From: Pleurocapsa sp. PCC 7327
GTDB lineage: Bacteria > Cyanobacteriota > Cyanobacteriia > Cyanobacteriales > Microcystaceae
Length of the DNA stretch: 64,000 nt
Direction of reading: 5' to 3'
NCBI RefSeq assembly: GCF_000317025.1
Contig: NC_019689.1
Location: 1,403,501-1,467,500 of the forward strand
Part shown: one piece after another, positions 63,702 to 64,000 of the stretch
Layout of the letters: each line of letters opens with the position of its first letter
How positions within the stretch are numbered: the first letter of the stretch is position 1
Position numbers and translations under genes: made by a program
Notes under the pieces: model-generated
Told to the model about the DNA's origin: nothing
Database searches by the model: none
Seen by the model: the letters and a program-made list of their open reading frames with translations, nothing else

Positions 63702-64000
63702 TTATAATCGCGAGTAAATACGCTTGTTGATTTGATGTTCTTGCCATCGCAGACCAATGAGGCTGGCGATGTAAAGCATATAAGCGGGTTCTTCCATTTG
63801 GGTAAAAATCAAGCCGCAGACGAATACGGTAAGCATGAAGTACTTAGGCAGATCGTCCAAACAAAGTCTCCTCCACACAATAGAGCAAAGATATAAGTAG
63901 GCTCCCAACCCGATAAATCCAAAATCGCCCCAGATGCCTGCCCAACCCCAAAAAGGAGCAAAAAAGCTACTGCCATTCGCCAGCCAGCTTTCGGCTACGT
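63702..64000 (-). CDS. Wzy-like O-antigen polymerase/ligase, N-terminus beyond the window
   Basis: The reading frame is open from the right edge (64000) to a stop at 63702-63704 and shows the last about 98 residues: VAESWLANGSSFFAPFWGWA, GIWGDFGFIGLGAYLYLC, then a membrane helix (YFMLTVFVCGLIFTQM) and LYIASLIGLRWQEHQINKR. The FxPFWGxAGIWGDxGxxG stretch is seen in cyanobacterial Wzy-type membrane proteins. It would be a second polymerase beside the gene at 20860, so the right block may make a separate polymer. Confidence 0.65.
   Translation of the reverse strand, partial: VAESWLANGSSFFAPFWGWAGIWGDFGFIGLGAYLYLCSIVWRRLCLDDLPKYFMLTVFVCGLIFTQMEEPAYMLYIASLIGLRWQEHQINKRIYSRL

Overview
The window is a piece of a cyanobacterial chromosome. 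The signs are frequent HIP1 octamers (GCGATCGC) in and between genes, two small genes with a high-light-inducible (Hlip) type membrane segment, a cyanoexosortase A with its partner proteins, a Uma2-family endonuclease, and VapBC and DUF4258-type toxin-antitoxin remnants. No rRNA, tRNA or CRISPR array was seen. Nearly everything between about 7.5 kb and the right edge concerns making, exporting, modifying or cutting extracellular polysaccharide.

Left part (1-7.2 kb): an ISKra4-like transposase cut by the window edge, a DUF4258 toxin with a frameshifted antitoxin, an IS200/IS605 element with tnpA and a decayed tnpB, a Uma2 nuclease, an ornithine aminotransferase, and a two-gene Hlip-type operon with a clear terminator and a plausible promoter.

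Plus-strand block (7.5-19.3 kb): an Alg13/PssE-like glycosyltransferase; a large DUF4114 protein whose RTX secretion tail has been cut off by an IS5-type insertion; a broken vapBC pair; a STAS-sugar transferase that would start polysaccharide assembly; a GH5 glycosidase; an unknown membrane protein; a sulfotransferase; and a GT4 glycosyltransferase. Three of the transcription units here share a long upstream element with an invariant 42-bp distance between a direct-repeat box and a -10-like hexamer. This points to one regulon.

Minus-strand Wzx/Wzy-type block (28.5-19.3 kb): a DRE-TIM synthase, Wzx flippase, Wza exporter, Wzz/PCP protein, an intact TnpB insertion, a Wzy-like polymerase, then a 43-aa membrane peptide and a YeiH-type transporter. 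A flotillin-like gene, an IS4-like remnant and a GH13 sucrose-phosphorylase-like gene follow on the plus strand (28.8-33.3 kb).

Long minus-strand block (64-33.3 kb): a second Wzy-like gene (cut by the window edge), a beta-helix protein, a WecG/TagA glycosyltransferase fused to four MshEN-like 24-residue repeats, a CDP-sugar pair (RfbF plus SDR), MetK and MetF, a sugar C-methyltransferase, GT4, PIG-L deacetylase, a 703-aa unknown, FkbM methyltransferase, an FG-GAP/VCBS propeller protein, YvcK, a second C-methyltransferase, GT4, GT2, a frameshifted DUF2079 gene, L-2-hydroxyglutarate oxidase, VanZ-LamG, a third C-methyltransferase, and the cyanoexosortase A group (PEP-CTERM substrate, sortase, partner protein, HpsJ-like protein). 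Together these could build, methylate and export a methyl-rich, possibly sulfated polysaccharide and anchor or release a surface protein. These roles are inferred from family membership and gene order.
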